Below, piece by piece: positions 17,053-25,546 of a stretch of 64,000 bases of DNA; positions within the stretch are counted from its first letter, which is position 1, and the number at the start of each line of letters is the position of its first letter. The DNA is taken from NCBI GenBank assembly GCA_013823945.1, contig PNMZ01000004.1, positions 62,001 to 126,000 of the forward strand, read 5' to 3'. Origin of the DNA: a bacterium. GTDB lineage: Bacteria > Armatimonadota > Fimbriimonadia > Fimbriimonadales > Fimbriimonadaceae. The notes beneath the pieces are model-generated. The model worked only from the letters and a program-made list of their open reading frames with translations, was not told the origin of the DNA and did no database searches. Both the position numbers and the translations under genes were made by a program.

Positions 17053-17895
17053 ATGATTTCAACGCTTGTGCTCGGGTTGGCGATCTCGCTGGATACGATT
17101 CAGACGGACTTGGTATATCGGGTTGTGGAAGGAGTTCAGGTCAAAGCGGACTTTTATTCACCAGCGATTCGAAATCCCAAGGGTGATCCGTTTGTTTTAG
17201 TCGTTCATGGCGGAGGTTGGACGGGCGGTAAGAAAGAAGATATGGCGCAGATTTGTGTCGAGCTGGCGAAAGTGGGGATTTCTTCTGCAACGGTTCAATA
17301 CCGATTGGCTCCAACGCATAAGTATCCGGCTCAGCTTGATGATGTTCAGGCGGCGGTGCGGTTTTTCCGAGCCAATAAAGATAAGTTTGGGTTAAAGGCG
17401 GAAAAGATGGGGGCGATTGGGGCGAGTGCAGGTGGTCATTTGTCGTTGCTCCTTGGTTTCACCGATACAAGAGAATTGGAATCGAAGGATTTTGCTGGTG
17501 AGTCAAGTCGGGTTCAGTACGTTGTGAATTTGTTCGGCCCAACCGATCTGCGCTATGACTTTGATAAGACGATAGCCGGGTTCTTGAGTATGCAGGTGAC
17601 AGGGAAGCAGTACGACCCGATGAGCAAGGATACGGCCTCATTTAGTCCGATTAACTTTGTGGACAAGAAGTCGGCTGAGGTGTTCACGATTCACGGTGAA
17701 AAGGACACTTTAGTACCTGTAATGCAGGCTAAGCGACTGGATGAGTCATTAAAGAAATCGGAGGTCAAGCACGAGATGCGGTTGATTCCGGGAATGGGGC
17801 ATGAAGTCAACTTACAGATTCCGGAAATGGTGAAAGCGGTTGAGGATGCAATGAAGTTCCTTTCGGAGTCACTGAAAGATTCGGGTCAGATGTGA
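17053..17895 (+). CDS. Alpha/beta hydrolase, BD-FAE/carboxylesterase type
   Basis: 280 aa with a short hydrophobic N-terminus (ISTLVLGLAISLD) that may be a signal peptide. The oxyanion-hole motif is VVHGGGWTGGKKED (about residue 56) and the nucleophile Ser is in IGASAGGHLSLLLG. Late Asp (GEKDTLVPV) and His (IPGMGHEVN) complete the triad. Relatives hydrolyse acetyl or feruloyl groups from plant polysaccharides or small esters; the substrate here is unknown. Its TGA overlaps the next start (TGATG), so it is co-translated with the S51 gene. Confidence 0.85.
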   Translation: MISTLVLGLAISLDTIQTDLVYRVVEGVQVKADFYSPAIRNPKGDPFVLVVHGGGWTGGKKEDMAQICVELAKVGISSATVQYRLAPTHKYPAQLDDVQAAVRFFRANKDKFGLKAEKMGAIGASAGGHLSLLLGFTDTRELESKDFAGESSRVQYVVNLFGPTDLRYDFDKTIAGFLSMQVTGKQYDPMSKDTASFSPINFVDKKSAEVFTIHGEKDTLVPVMQAKRLDESLKKSEVKHEMRLIPGMGHEVNLQIPEMVKAVEDAMKFLSESLKDSGQM

Positions 17896-18584
17896 TGATT
17901 GCCAGCCTGATGGTAGGGGCTTTGATCGGTGCTGACCAAGAGCCGGGCAAGTTGTTTTTGATGGGCGGGGGAAGTACCACGGTTGAAGTGACCAAGGCAT
18001 TCATTGAGGAATGCGGCGGAGAAAACGCTCGATTAATCGTCATGGCTCAGACGAGAGAAGATCCGGCCCGCGGGTTGAGTAGCGTTGAGCTGTTGCAAGA
18101 AAACGGGGCGAAGAACGTCGCCCTGATCGCGGTTGATCGGGTCGCGGACGGTGATCGGGCGGCGGCGGCGAAGGAACTGCGGGAAGCTCAGGGGGTTTGG
18201 ATACCGGGAGGAGATCAGCGACTGTTCGTTGATCGATGGTCAACGGAGTGGCTCAGGGAGGAATTCGGGTCTGCTTTCAAACGAGGAACGAATTTCTTTG
18301 GTACAAGCGCTGGGGCCATGATCATGAGTAATCCAATGATTGCTGGCCCAGGTGAAGCAGAAGGGACAGTTGAAATCCGCCCAGGAATTGGGTTGTTTGA
18401 AGGTTTAGTTGATACTCATTACCGAGAAAGGAACCGGGAAGCGCGACTGAAAGACGGGATGAAACAGGTTGGGCATAGCCGCGCAATAGGTTTAGATGCT
18501 GGGGAATGGGTTGTCGTTTGGAAAGGTGAAATTATCAAGATTGTCGGGAAGCCATTTGTGAATGAGATTCCGATAAAAAAGTAG
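17895..18584 (+). CDS. Cyanophycinase-like S51 peptidase, exported
   Basis: 229 aa. After a short hydrophobic leader (MIASLMVGALIG) come the S51 landmarks: LFLMGGGSTT, WIPGGDQRLF, the nucleophile Ser in NFFGTSAGAMIM, and a later Asp-Thr-His-Tyr region. S51 enzymes cleave Asp-linked peptides such as cyanophycin or Asp-X dipeptides. A GTG at 17892 is possible; ATG 17895 gives the stop-start overlap TGATG with the hydrolase. Together with the hydrolase and DUF418 gene it forms a three-gene plus-strand operon. Confidence 0.82.
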   Translation: MIASLMVGALIGADQEPGKLFLMGGGSTTVEVTKAFIEECGGENARLIVMAQTREDPARGLSSVELLQENGAKNVALIAVDRVADGDRAAAAKELREAQGVWIPGGDQRLFVDRWSTEWLREEFGSAFKRGTNFFGTSAGAMIMSNPMIAGPGEAEGTVEIRPGIGLFEGLVDTHYRERNREARLKDGMKQVGHSRAIGLDAGEWVVVWKGEIIKIVGKPFVNEIPIKK

Positions 18585-18615
18585 CGCAACGATTTGGTGG
18601 TGGAGGGGGTAGTTT

Positions 18616-19854
18616 ATGGCGATGGCGATTTCCCCGACGCTGAAGAATCGGATTGAAAGTTTGGATGTCTTGCGTGGAGCGGCAATTTTGGGAATACTGC
18701 TCGCCAACATTTTTGCGTTTGCATGGCCGCAACTTGGTGAAATGATGGGCGCGGGGATTCCGATTCCAGGGATGAATGACTGGGTTGAGGGGCTCCGGGT
18801 TGCCCTGGTCACGGGGAAGTTCAGGGGATTGTTCTGTCTGCTTTTTGGGGCGGGGATGTATTTGCAGTTCACCAAATTGGAGGCTCGTGGTGGATGGCCA
18901 GGAACTTATATCAAGCGGAATCTGATCCTTATGGGAATTGGGTTAATCCACGCTCTGCTCATTTGGTACGGGGATATTCTGTTTATGTACTCGATGATTG
19001 CGTTTGGGGCGATGTGGTTTACAAGAGCTTCAAATAAGACTTTATTGATTACGGGTTCGGTCATGATTGGGGCATGTTTCCTTTGTGGGGCAGGAATTTT
19101 CGGCGCCATGGCAGCAATCGGGAGTGATATGGGTGCTGGTGGAGCGGGCGGAATGGATTTTGGGTTAAATTCCCAACGAGAACTGGCGGTGTTCGGAGCA
19201 GGCACCTATCTGGAGCAATTACAGATGCGGGGGTTGACATTTGTATTTATGCTTTTTAACTTGCCGATGATTGGGCTGGAACTGGGTGGGTTGATGCTTA
19301 TCGGGATGTATTTGATGCGGTCAGGGGTTTTGGCGAAGCCCTCGGCAAATCCGACTTTGACGAGGAATCTGATGATAGTTGGAGGAGTTGGACTATTTTT
19401 GAACCTGATTTTGGGTGCTTCTATCGGGATGACAGGTAATCACGATGCTGATCTCTTGGCGGAGTTTGGGCTCAATGCGCCACTTTGCATTGGTTATGCG
19501 ATCTTTGGAGCGGTGATGGTTGAACGGAATCCGAAAGGAATTTTCTCACGTCTTCTCGCTCCGGTTGGCAAGGTTGCCCTCACTTGTTATTTGCTGACAA
19601 GCGTGATCTGTACGATTTCGTTTTATAGTTGGGGAGGAGGCCTCTTCGGCAAGCTGAATTACTTTGGAATGCTTGGGTTTACCTTTGGGGTATGGGTTGT
19701 GTTGATCGTTACAGCTCAGTTGATCACGCGCCGATTTGCGATGGGGCCGGTGGAGTTTGTTTGGCGCCGGATGACATTGGGCGATTTTGGATCACGACAG
19801 GCTCAGCCCGAGGCTCGGCCTGAGACACTCGGATTGCCGCCCCGAATGGAATGA
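18616..19854 (+). CDS. DUF418 multi-pass membrane protein
   Basis: 412 aa, about ten predicted membrane helices. The N-terminal signature RIESLDVLRGAAILGILLAN and the early loop GKFRGLFCLLFGAGMYLQF, with a C-terminal half containing PVGKVALTCYLLTSVIC, match the DUF418/YeiB group, which resembles acyltransferase-3 proteins. Family function is unsettled; roles in exporting or modifying cell-surface compounds have been proposed. It starts 31 nt after the S51 gene and ends 3 nt before the convergent hspR stop. Confidence 0.85.
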   Translation: MAMAISPTLKNRIESLDVLRGAAILGILLANIFAFAWPQLGEMMGAGIPIPGMNDWVEGLRVALVTGKFRGLFCLLFGAGMYLQFTKLEARGGWPGTYIKRNLILMGIGLIHALLIWYGDILFMYSMIAFGAMWFTRASNKTLLITGSVMIGACFLCGAGIFGAMAAIGSDMGAGGAGGMDFGLNSQRELAVFGAGTYLEQLQMRGLTFVFMLFNLPMIGLELGGLMLIGMYLMRSGVLAKPSANPTLTRNLMIVGGVGLFLNLILGASIGMTGNHDADLLAEFGLNAPLCIGYAIFGAVMVERNPKGIFSRLLAPVGKVALTCYLLTSVICTISFYSWGGGLFGKLNYFGMLGFTFGVWVVLIVTAQLITRRFAMGPVEFVWRRMTLGDFGSRQAQPEARPETLGLPPRME

Positions 19855-19857
19855 TCT

Positions 19858-20259
19858 TTACTCAAATCGCCGCTTAATGTTGATTTTGGGAACTGGGACA
19901 AGTGGGGTGTCCTGCCGAACAGGCGCATTTGAGTTCTTGCTCATCGCGGTCATTCGGAGTTCGGCGTCGCGGGCAAATTCGATGAACTGCTGCTCAAATT
20001 CGTAGCGCATGTCCTCCATATCGTCAAGGAGCTTGAGAATAATGTCCACTCCAGCAAGATTGACGCCGAGGTCTTGGGTGAGGCGTTGAATTTGCTTGAC
20101 CCTTGCGATGTCATTCTCACTATACAGACGATTTTTAGCGCCCACACGAGCGGGGATGACAAGACCAAGCTTTTCGTACTGACGTAGGGTTTGGGGGTGG
20201 ATGCCACAGAGTTGAGCGGCCACGCCGATCATGTACACGGGTTGTTTGGTGTTCCTCAT
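19858..20259 (-). CDS. hspR: HspR-type MerR-family heat-shock repressor
   Basis: 133 aa. The MerR winged-helix domain reads [20 protein letters not shown], then [51 protein letters not shown], which is the HspR subgroup pattern. A coiled-coil region ([20 protein letters not shown]) follows. HspR binds HAIR elements ahead of dnaK-type operons and acts with DnaK as co-repressor in actinobacteria. Here it overlaps dnaJ by 4 nt, and a HAIR-like site lies in front of dnaJ, so autoregulation is likely. Confidence 0.92.
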   Translation of the reverse strand: MRNTKQPVYMIGVAAQLCGIHPQTLRQYEKLGLVIPARVGAKNRLYSENDIARVKQIQRLTQDLGVNLAGVDIILKLLDDMEDMRYEFEQQFIEFARDAELRMTAMSKNSNAPVRQDTPLVPVPKINIKRRFE

Positions 20260-21209
20260 ACGGTGGATTTGCTCCGTGCTTTTCGGATGGAATTTAAGGC
20301 CTTTTCTTCTTCTTTGGTGAGTTCAGTCGGAACAGTGATTCTTGTTTTGATGAGGAGGTCTCCTTTGGAGTTGTTGGAGCCAGTGATGCCTTGGCCTTTG
20401 AGGCGAAAAGTTCGACCGGATGCGGTTCCGGCGGGGATTTTGAGGGTGCCGGAGGAACGCAGGGTCGGAACTTTGATTTCTCCGCCTAGAATCGCGTCGA
20501 GGTAGTCCACCTCAACTTCGGCTTCAAGGTCGTTGCCTTTGCGAGTGAATTTTGGATGGGGCGTCATTGTGACAGTAACGTAAAGATCACCTGTTTGGTT
20601 ATTGCCACCGCGGGCGCCTCCGCCTGAGACACGGAGTTTTTTACCTTCGGGAAATCCGGCGGGAATCTTGACTTCGACTCGGCGGGAACGAGGGGTCAGG
20701 CCTGATCCTTTGCAGTTGGGGCAGGGAGCCATTCCCCGGTTGGTGAGGAGGACTTGTCCGGAGCCCCGGCACTGGGCGCATGCATCGTTTACGCTGTAAG
20801 TGAGCGTTCTCTTAGTGCCTGAGTCGATCTCTTCAAGAGTTGCGGTAATGGATTGCTCTACGTTGGCAGGGGGAGCGGATGGGGCAGATTGTTGAAAGGG
20901 ATTTCCACCTCCGAACCCGCCGAAGAATGTTTCAAAGATCGTTCCGAAGTCGCCCATGTCCTCGGCCCTTGCTCCTCCGGGTCCAGATTGAACTTGATCC
21001 CAATTCACACCGAATTGGTCGTACTTCTTGCGCTTTTCAGGATCGGAGAGGACTTCGTGGGCTTGGCTGATCTCCTTAAATTTGCGCTCGGCTTCAGGAT
21101 TATTGGGATTGAGGTCGGGATGGTATTGGCGGGCGAGCTTCCGGTAAGCCGACTTGATTTCTTTCTCGTCGGCCTTTTTTGAAACTCCAAGGGTTTTGTA
21201 GTAGTCCAT
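20256..21209 (-). CDS. dnaJ: DnaJ/CbpA-type co-chaperone with two zinc motifs
   Basis: 317 aa. The J domain (1-70) has [20 protein letters not shown] and the HPD tripeptide at 30-32, which stimulates DnaK ATPase. A G/F-rich linker (GGFGGGNPF) is followed by two C-x-x-C-x-G-x-G motifs (CAQCRGSG and CPNCKGSG) instead of the four of classical DnaJ, so only one zinc site can form. The C-terminal substrate-binding region includes [23 protein letters not shown] 21209 begins the canonical MDYYKTLGV; a longer frame from 21233 would run into the HAIR site. hspR follows with a 4-nt overlap; dnaK and grpE are not in the window. Confidence 0.9.
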   Translation of the reverse strand: MDYYKTLGVSKKADEKEIKSAYRKLARQYHPDLNPNNPEAERKFKEISQAHEVLSDPEKRKKYDQFGVNWDQVQSGPGGARAEDMGDFGTIFETFFGGFGGGNPFQQSAPSAPPANVEQSITATLEEIDSGTKRTLTYSVNDACAQCRGSGQVLLTNRGMAPCPNCKGSGLTPRSRRVEVKIPAGFPEGKKLRVSGGGARGGNNQTGDLYVTVTMTPHPKFTRKGNDLEAEVEVDYLDAILGGEIKVPTLRSSGTLKIPAGTASGRTFRLKGQGITGSNNSKGDLLIKTRITVPTELTKEEEKALNSIRKARSKSTV

Positions 21210-21232
21210 CTTCAGCTTTGTCGGCTCAAACA

Positions 21233-21253
21233 CTTGAGCCTATTACACTTAAG
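21233..21253. promoter_or_regulatory. HAIR-like HspR operator
   Basis: CTTGAGC (21233-21239), 7-nt spacer, ACTTAAG (21247-21253). The known HAIR consensus is CTTGAGT-N7-ACTCAAG; this site has the exact spacing and 12 of 14 matching positions. It ends 24 nt upstream of the dnaJ start in the dnaJ-hspR operon. The left arm also belongs to a second inverted repeat, GGCTCAA-N4-TTGAGCC at 21223-21240. Confidence 0.82.
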
Positions 21254-21360
21254 TAGACAGTATTGGCTGAAGTTTCGTTTCATGGATAGTGGGACGTGGG
21301 AGAATGTTTGCAGAATTTCTGAGGGATGGGGTGGAGAAACTTAGTTGGACTTCCTAGTAT

Positions 21361-22218
21361 TTGATTGTGCAACTGGCTAGTCTTGAAATACGGATGGCGC
21401 GGAGCGAGAATCTTCCTGTATTGCCTCAGGCAGTGGGGGAGATTATGCGCTTGGCGGATGATCCGAATGCGAATCAGCGCGAGATGGAGAAGGCTTTTGA
21501 GCAAGATCCTGCGATGACGGCAAAGATTTTAAAAGTTGCCAACAGTGCGTATTACGGTGGCGCGAACGTTCCGACGATTGGACGGGCGATTAGCTTTTTG
21601 GGAATGAGTGCCATTCGCAGTATGGTTGTGGGGATTAGCTTCCAGCAGATGTCGATGAACCGGTCGGAATCACGACATTTTGATAAATTGGTTTTTTGGC
21701 AGAATTCTTTGGCGACAGCGATTGGCTCGCGCGTGCTTGCGAAGTTGAAGGTTCCGGCAAAGGGTGAAGAGCTTTATTGTGCAGGAATGATGCATGACAT
21801 TGGAATTTTGATTTTTGAGCGGTTTGTACCGAAGGAATTGGACGAAGCGATTGAGCTGAGTAATCGTTCGGGCAAGTCTCTCCCAGATGCAGAGAAGGAA
21901 GTGCTCGGGTTTGACCACACTGAAGTTGGTGGAATCTTGGCACAGAAATGGGCACTTAATGATTTGCTGAGAAATGCGATTCGGTATCACCTGGATCCGA
22001 AGTCAGACAGTAGCTATTTCGAGACGACTCAGGTTGTCGGTTGGGCGAACCAGATTGCGGGGCTCTGTGGATTTCCGGGGCATGGTGTTGCGAAAGTGCC
22101 GAGTGAAGCCGAGCTTGCGGCTTCGATTGGATTGCCGCCCGAGCAGATGCCGATTATTCGACAAGTTGTGACCCAAGAAATCGAGAAAATTCAATCTTCG
22201 TTTAGTATTGCGGCCTGA
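21361..22218 (+). CDS. HDOD domain protein
   Basis: 285 aa, almost entirely one HDOD domain: ENLPVLPQAVGEIMRLADDP, then QREMEKAFEQDPAMTAKILK, VANSAYYGG, ISFLGMSAIRSMVVGISFQQ, and MMHDIGILIFERFVPKELDE. HDOD domains are HD-related but usually lack phosphodiesterase chemistry and act as signalling scaffolds for biofilm, motility or stress. No second domain is attached. Start is uncertain: TTG 21361, GTG 21367 and ATG 21394 are all in frame and none has a clear SD. Confidence 0.85.
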   Translation: MIVQLASLEIRMARSENLPVLPQAVGEIMRLADDPNANQREMEKAFEQDPAMTAKILKVANSAYYGGANVPTIGRAISFLGMSAIRSMVVGISFQQMSMNRSESRHFDKLVFWQNSLATAIGSRVLAKLKVPAKGEELYCAGMMHDIGILIFERFVPKELDEAIELSNRSGKSLPDAEKEVLGFDHTEVGGILAQKWALNDLLRNAIRYHLDPKSDSSYFETTQVVGWANQIAGLCGFPGHGVAKVPSEAELAASIGLPPEQMPIIRQVVTQEIEKIQSSFSIAA

Positions 22219-22310
22219 TTTGGTCGTAAATTTACGGGGTTTTGGAGACCAAGGAACGCTTTTGAATGAGCGTCTGTTGAAGGGGTCAGAGGTAGACTCG
22301 CGCAGCATTC

Positions 22311-22874
22311 ATGCTCTTTTCCAGGGCCAAAAATTCTCGCGATCGATTCCAATCTCAAGCTGAAGCGGTGTATCCGTCGCTTTTTGGGACAGCGTTGCGT
22401 CTCACCCGTGATCGTGAAGAGGCGGAGGATTTGGCGCAGGAGGCGATTGTGCGGGCTTACGAAGCTTTTGACCGTTTCGATGGTGAGAACTTCAAGGCGT
22501 GGATTTTGCGGATTCTGACGAATCTCTACATCAACAAGTATCGGCGTAAGAAGCGGGTCGGACATTCGGTTTCGCTTGACGACGAAGAGTCCAGCTATGA
22601 ACCAGTGGGTTTGGCGGAAGAATTGCCGGATCGCCAGCTTTTGGACGAGATGCTTGGGGCGGAGATTGAGGAAGCCTTGTCGCAAGTGCCGGAGATTTTT
22701 CGGATTGCGGTCTTGTTGAGTGATCTTGAAGGGATGACTTATGATGAGATTGCACTTGCTACGGAAGTGCCGGTAGGAACGGTTCGGTCCCGAATTGCAA
22801 GAGGCCGAGCAATTCTTCGCCGTGAATTGGAACGATACGCCCGAGAAGAGGGTTATCTGAAACAGGAAAGCTAG
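22311..22874 (+). CDS. ECF-type RNA polymerase sigma factor
   Basis: 187 aa. Region 2 (about 20-90) reads YPSLFGTALRLTRDREEAED, LAQEAIVRAYEAFDRFDGEN, FKAWILRILTNLYINKYRRK; region 4 (about 125-175) reads ALSQVPEIFRIAVLLSDLEG, MTYDEIALATEVPVGTVRSR, IARGRAILRREL. There is no additional C-terminal domain. This matches RpoE-like ECF factors. The gene for a membrane-spanning anti-sigma candidate starts 3 nt after its stop, giving the usual sigma/anti-sigma pair that responds to envelope stress. Target promoters are unknown. Confidence 0.92.
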   Translation: MLFSRAKNSRDRFQSQAEAVYPSLFGTALRLTRDREEAEDLAQEAIVRAYEAFDRFDGENFKAWILRILTNLYINKYRRKKRVGHSVSLDDEESSYEPVGLAEELPDRQLLDEMLGAEIEEALSQVPEIFRIAVLLSDLEGMTYDEIALATEVPVGTVRSRIARGRAILRRELERYAREEGYLKQES

Positions 22875-22877
22875 AAA

Positions 22878-23600
22878 ATGAATCGAGAAGTGGAATTGGT
22901 GCACGCCTTGGCGGACGGAGAAGTCACTCCGGTTGAAGAGGCGGAGGCAAAGCGACTGGTCGAATCTGATCCGAACCTCCGGGCAGAATTCGAATGGGCG
23001 AAGGCTTTGAAGTCTTCGATGGTTGCCAATTGCAAACCGATCGCGAACGATGAGGCTTGGAAGCGATGTGTGGGTCGCCTTGATGATCTTGACCGAGTTG
23101 CCAAAGCAGAGAGTTTTGTTGGGAAGTGGGCGTGGGTTTTTTGTGGCGCGTTGTTATTGATGATCTTTGCGGGAGGAATTGTGAGCCGAACTGTAGGTTC
23201 ACGCACGGTTTCATCAACGCAAATTGCGGGATTGCTTGATCCTACGGGATCGGGCCTTGTTGATGCAAAGCGGGTAGCTCCGGAAGTGAAGACTGCAGAT
23301 TTTGTGAGTTTGTCCGGATTTACGCCGACAAGTCGAGTCACGGGTTATCTTGATAATCGGCCGTTTGTTCGCTTTGGGTTGCGCGATCAACTTGGATTAG
23401 GCGGTCTTGCCGTCGTGATGATTCAGGGAGCCGATCGGATTGAGGGGCTTGACCAACCGACAAGTCACGTGGACATTCGAGCGGGGCGGCTGAACGATGT
23501 CAACGCAGTGACATGGCCAGTGCAAGGAAACACTTGCATTTTGTTCGGAGAACGACCAACCGACGAGCTTGTGGCGTTGGCCCAAGACATGATGAAGTAG
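22878..23600 (+). CDS. Putative anti-sigma factor, single-pass membrane protein
   Basis: 240 aa. The cytoplasmic part begins MNREVELVHALADGEVTPVE, the HALADGE-type start common in RseA-like and other anti-sigma N-termini; no H-x3-C-x2-C zinc motif is visible. One membrane helix lies at about residues 78-98 (WAWVFCGALLLMIFAGGIV). The periplasmic C-terminal part (about 135 residues) has no domain I recognise. It is the partner of the preceding ECF sigma factor by position. An intrinsic terminator follows. Confidence 0.78.
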   Translation: MNREVELVHALADGEVTPVEEAEAKRLVESDPNLRAEFEWAKALKSSMVANCKPIANDEAWKRCVGRLDDLDRVAKAESFVGKWAWVFCGALLLMIFAGGIVSRTVGSRTVSSTQIAGLLDPTGSGLVDAKRVAPEVKTADFVSLSGFTPTSRVTGYLDNRPFVRFGLRDQLGLGGLAVVMIQGADRIEGLDQPTSHVDIRAGRLNDVNAVTWPVQGNTCILFGERPTDELVALAQDMMK

Positions 23601-23631
23601 ATTTTCTTTCCTTCTCCTCTCCGATGAATTG

Positions 23632-23656
23632 GCCCGGCTTGATCGCCGGGCTTTTT
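23632..23656 (+). terminator. Intrinsic terminator of the sigma/anti-sigma operon
   Basis: GCCCGGC (23632-23638) and GCCGGGC (23645-23651) form a 7-bp GC stem with a 6-nt loop followed by five T. Confidence 0.9.
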
Positions 23657-23662
23657 CACGTT

Positions 23663-24439
23663 CTATTCGAATTCGAATTCGGCGATAAGGGGGGCATGGT
23701 CTGACGGTCGTTCTTGTTTGCGGGCGTCGATATCGCACCAGACTTTTTTGCATGCTTTCTTGATCGCGGGGGATGCGTAGATGTGATCAATCCTCCAGCC
23801 GAGGTTCCGATCAACGCTGCCTGGAATGCGGAAATCGAAGAACGTGTAGTGTCCAGGGCCGGGGGTTTGGCGGCGGAAGCAGTCTGTCCATCCCCACTCA
23901 ATGATTCGTTTGAGGCGCTCGAATTCGTCGGGATGATGCCCCACTTGCCCCAGTTTTTTTTCGGCTTCGTAGACGTCGTCAGCGGTAGGGGCGATATTGA
24001 TATCGCCCAGCCAAATGATTGGATCATCGGGGGAGCCGATTTCACGGCAAAACTGTTCAAAGCGTTCAAGCCAAGCCAGTTTGTAATCCCATTTATCGAT
24101 TCCTATTTGAGTTCCGTTTGGGACATAGGTGTTGATGATTTGAACACCTTGGTAAACACACCGGATGATGCGGGCATCTTCGGGCATTGACGGATCGCCA
24201 AAACCGGTTTTAACATCAGAAATTGGCCCCCGGGAGAGAAAGCAGACACCGTTGTACCTTGGTTGCCCATGAATCGTTATTTCATAGCCAGTTGATTCCA
24301 GATCGGCGAAAGGGAATTTGGCGTCTTCGACTTTGGTCTCTTGTATGGCGACGAGATCAGGTTGCGCGGTATCGAGCCATTCAATGAGTCGGGGCATTCT
24401 GGCCCGAATGGAGTTGACGTTGAAGGTCGCGATTCGCAT
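23663..24439 (-). CDS. xth: Exodeoxyribonuclease III / AP endonuclease
   Basis: 258 aa, full length for the Xth family. Removes 3' blocks and incises abasic sites in base-excision repair. Active-site motifs: MRIATFNVNSIRAR, catalytic Glu34 in IQETK, YNGVCFLSRGP, TYVPNG, IWLGDINIAP (Asp/Asn pair), WRIDHIYAS and the terminal SDHAPL. It converges on the anti-sigma gene across the terminator. The uracil-DNA glycosylase at 14248-14859 acts in the same repair pathway but is not linked. Confidence 0.93.
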   Translation of the reverse strand: MRIATFNVNSIRARMPRLIEWLDTAQPDLVAIQETKVEDAKFPFADLESTGYEITIHGQPRYNGVCFLSRGPISDVKTGFGDPSMPEDARIIRCVYQGVQIINTYVPNGTQIGIDKWDYKLAWLERFEQFCREIGSPDDPIIWLGDINIAPTADDVYEAEKKLGQVGHHPDEFERLKRIIEWGWTDCFRRQTPGPGHYTFFDFRIPGSVDRNLGWRIDHIYASPAIKKACKKVWCDIDARKQERPSDHAPLIAEFEFE

Positions 24440-24476
24440 GGGGGCAGGTTACCCATACGGCGGGGAGTAGAATCAG

Positions 24477-24701
24477 ATGGTGGATGGCCGCATCAATCCG
24501 GAGGGGGTTCCTCGCGATCAGCTGACCTGGGTTTTGACTCAGGCCAAAATGGTGCGCGATGCGGTTAGGATTGATCGGTGTTTGCTGTGCCGCGATCCAG
24601 CGGTTAATGAGGCAGGCATCTGTGGAGTGTGTTGGACGTATTTGACTCCGGAAGAAGTTGAACTTGCTACAAATTGGTCGACCGGAGTTATGCCTGAATG
24701 A
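24477..24701 (+). CDS. Small zinc-ribbon-like protein (74 aa)
   Basis: The sequence has two C-x-x-C pairs (RCLLCRDPAVNEAGICGVCW) arranged as a small zinc ribbon, after a helical N-terminal part (RDQLTWVLTQAKMVRDAVR). No named family is recognised. It overlaps the next gene by 4 nt (ATGA), and that one overlaps hisF by 4 nt, so the three are one operon. Divergent from xth with 37 nt between starts. Confidence 0.7.
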   Translation: MVDGRINPEGVPRDQLTWVLTQAKMVRDAVRIDRCLLCRDPAVNEAGICGVCWTYLTPEEVELATNWSTGVMPE

Positions 24702-25546
24702 TTTGGGTTTGGGCAGTAGTTATCGTGACAATTGGGTCAGTTGTGGGGTTATTGGCTTGGCGAGCTTTTGCTGGTCGACGCGAAGCGGGGTTCCTATCTT
24801 TGACCGAATATTGGGTTTTTACCAATGAGCGAAAACTGCCTGAACAGACTGAACTTATGGATCGTTTGATCAGCAGTAATCCTCACAATAAGCCGGGAAG
24901 ACCCTGTATTGGTGCGCGAGAAGGGTTGCTCTTCACCGATGTTCGAGTGCATACGGCAGTTGCCCTTAAGGAAAAAAATCCGACGTTTTTCCGGCCTGAT
25001 TTGTTTGAAGAGGATGTGGAGCCGACGAAGGAGATATTGTCACGCTTGGCAAGTTGTTCGAGCTTGGTGAAGGTGCGGTATGCGAGTGAAGCGCGATTGA
25101 AGGATTTGCGCCATTTGCAATTTTTGCCGCATTTGGTAGATGCCTTGAGCGAGAAAATGGAGGGGCGGGTGGTGTTTGATCATGTTTCAGAGAAGCTATG
25201 GCTCGCAGAGGAGTTTCGCGAAATGTTGGAAAAGCAGGGGAATTGTGAGCGACCAGAATTCCATTTGCGAGTTGGTTGGAAGTCGGATGAAGAGGGAAGC
25301 TATGCTCGAACGTTTGGGTTGCGAAAGATTGGTATGAGTGAATTACGGACAGATCCTCAGGAGGACGATCGAGAAGTGTTGATGGTGGGGTTGTTGACAC
25401 GGTTAGCCTTTCATTTGTTTCGAAATCCGGAGGACGAGGGGCCTTTCGAATTTGATGAATATGGAGATGTTTTTGTTTTGGCTTTTGGAAATCGGGATGC
25501 AATGGGTCGTCGCGTTAGCGTGACCCGGCGGATGGTGGTTTCGTGA
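24698..25546 (+). CDS. Membrane-anchored protein of unknown function (282 aa)
   Basis: An N-terminal membrane helix ([20 protein letters not shown]) is followed by a soluble cytoplasmic or periplasmic domain of about 255 residues with mixed alpha/beta character and many Glu/Arg residues. The C-terminal segment [20 protein letters not shown] has a beta-strand pattern. I do not recognise a family. It sits between a small zinc-ribbon gene and hisF with 4-nt overlaps on both sides; the histidine link may only reflect shared transcription. Confidence 0.7.
   Translation: MIWVWAVVIVTIGSVVGLLAWRAFAGRREAGFLSLTEYWVFTNERKLPEQTELMDRLISSNPHNKPGRPCIGAREGLLFTDVRVHTAVALKEKNPTFFRPDLFEEDVEPTKEILSRLASCSSLVKVRYASEARLKDLRHLQFLPHLVDALSEKMEGRVVFDHVSEKLWLAEEFREMLEKQGNCERPEFHLRVGWKSDEEGSYARTFGLRKIGMSELRTDPQEDDREVLMVGLLTRLAFHLFRNPEDEGPFEFDEYGDVFVLAFGNRDAMGRRVSVTRRMVVS

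Noticed and set aside
22253-22274. GGAAC...CGTC as an ECF-type autoregulated promoter before the sigma gene
   Set aside because: The spacer is about 13 nt, shorter than the 15-17 usual for such promoters, and no second copy was seen to support it.
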